From Verrucomicrobiota bacterium (GTDB taxonomy: Bacteria > Verrucomicrobiota > Verrucomicrobiia > Opitutales > Opitutaceae): a stretch of DNA of 12,811 nt. The DNA is taken from contig JAEXPL010000201.1 of the NCBI GenBank assembly GCA_023446865.1, positions 1 to 12,811 of the forward strand. Direction: 5' to 3'. The notes beneath the pieces were generated by a model. The model saw nothing but the letters and a program-made list of their open reading frames with translations, was not told the origin of the DNA and ran no database searches. Shown piece by piece: positions 12,725 through 12,811 of this stretch (position 1 is the stretch's first letter; the number at the start of each line of letters is the position of its first letter). Both the position numbers and the translations under genes were made by a program.

Positions 12725-12811
12725 GCCGCGGGATGGTGGCGAGCGTCGGCCCGGCGTCAACGGAGCGCAAGTTCCCTCCACGCGCGACTTGGCTCCCCGC
12801 CCCCTCCGCTT

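Noticed and set aside
12725..12811. SAM riboswitch or promoter upstream of metX
   Set aside because: Fewer than 90 bases are available, they show no recognisable riboswitch core, and the TTGACG at about 12760 has no -10 partner at the right distance.

Overview
The window looks like a chromosomal segment of a GC-rich Gram-negative bacterium. A Verrucomicrobiota member of the Opitutales/Opitutaceae type is the best guess. The main reason is the large secreted protein at 1008-4487, whose C-terminal module (an F-x-x-W ... F-T-x-x-E-L-x-N-P-x-I-S-G start, an N-L-L-x-Y-A-L-G core, then a W-x-L-T-F-x-R ... Y-x-V-E-x-S-x-D-L-x-x-W end) is very common in that group. This placement is inference from protein style, not from a marker gene.

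Layout, left to right. (1) 1-952, + strand: the C-terminal two thirds or so of a SNF2-family helicase, cut by the window edge. (2) 1008-5128, - strand: a two-gene unit. The upstream gene encodes a small exported protein of unknown family. Fourteen bases downstream is a 1159-residue exported protein built from a TPR-like segment, an array of about ten beta-propeller-like repeats, an Ig-like domain and the Verrucomicrobia-type C-terminal module. The helicase and this unit converge on a short 55-base gap. (3) 5129-5655: an intergenic zone holding a tRNA-Phe(GAA) gene on the + strand with a probable promoter, followed by two back-to-back intrinsic terminators. One closes the tRNA transcript (+); the other closes the kinase transcript arriving on the - strand. 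(4) 5656-11415, - strand: a very large membrane-anchored hybrid sensor histidine kinase with a periplasmic helical sensor resembling the NIT domain, two membrane helices, eight consecutive PAS domains, HisKA, HATPase_c and two receiver domains. (5) 11558-12724, - strand: metX, a homoserine O-acyltransferase of the alpha/beta-hydrolase fold, for methionine biosynthesis.

The genes do not form one pathway. metX and tRNA-Phe are housekeeping. The kinase is an orphan: no response regulator, HPt protein or obvious target gene lies beside it. The only tightly coupled genes are the two exported-protein genes, which are probably co-transcribed and may act together in the envelope. No insertion sequence, integrase, CRISPR array, phage gene or toxin-antitoxin pair was seen, and no gene-free stretch exceeds 300 bases. 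The least explained part is the exported pair, including a perfect 10-bp hairpin at the 5' end of its first gene. The most elaborate part is the eight-PAS kinase.
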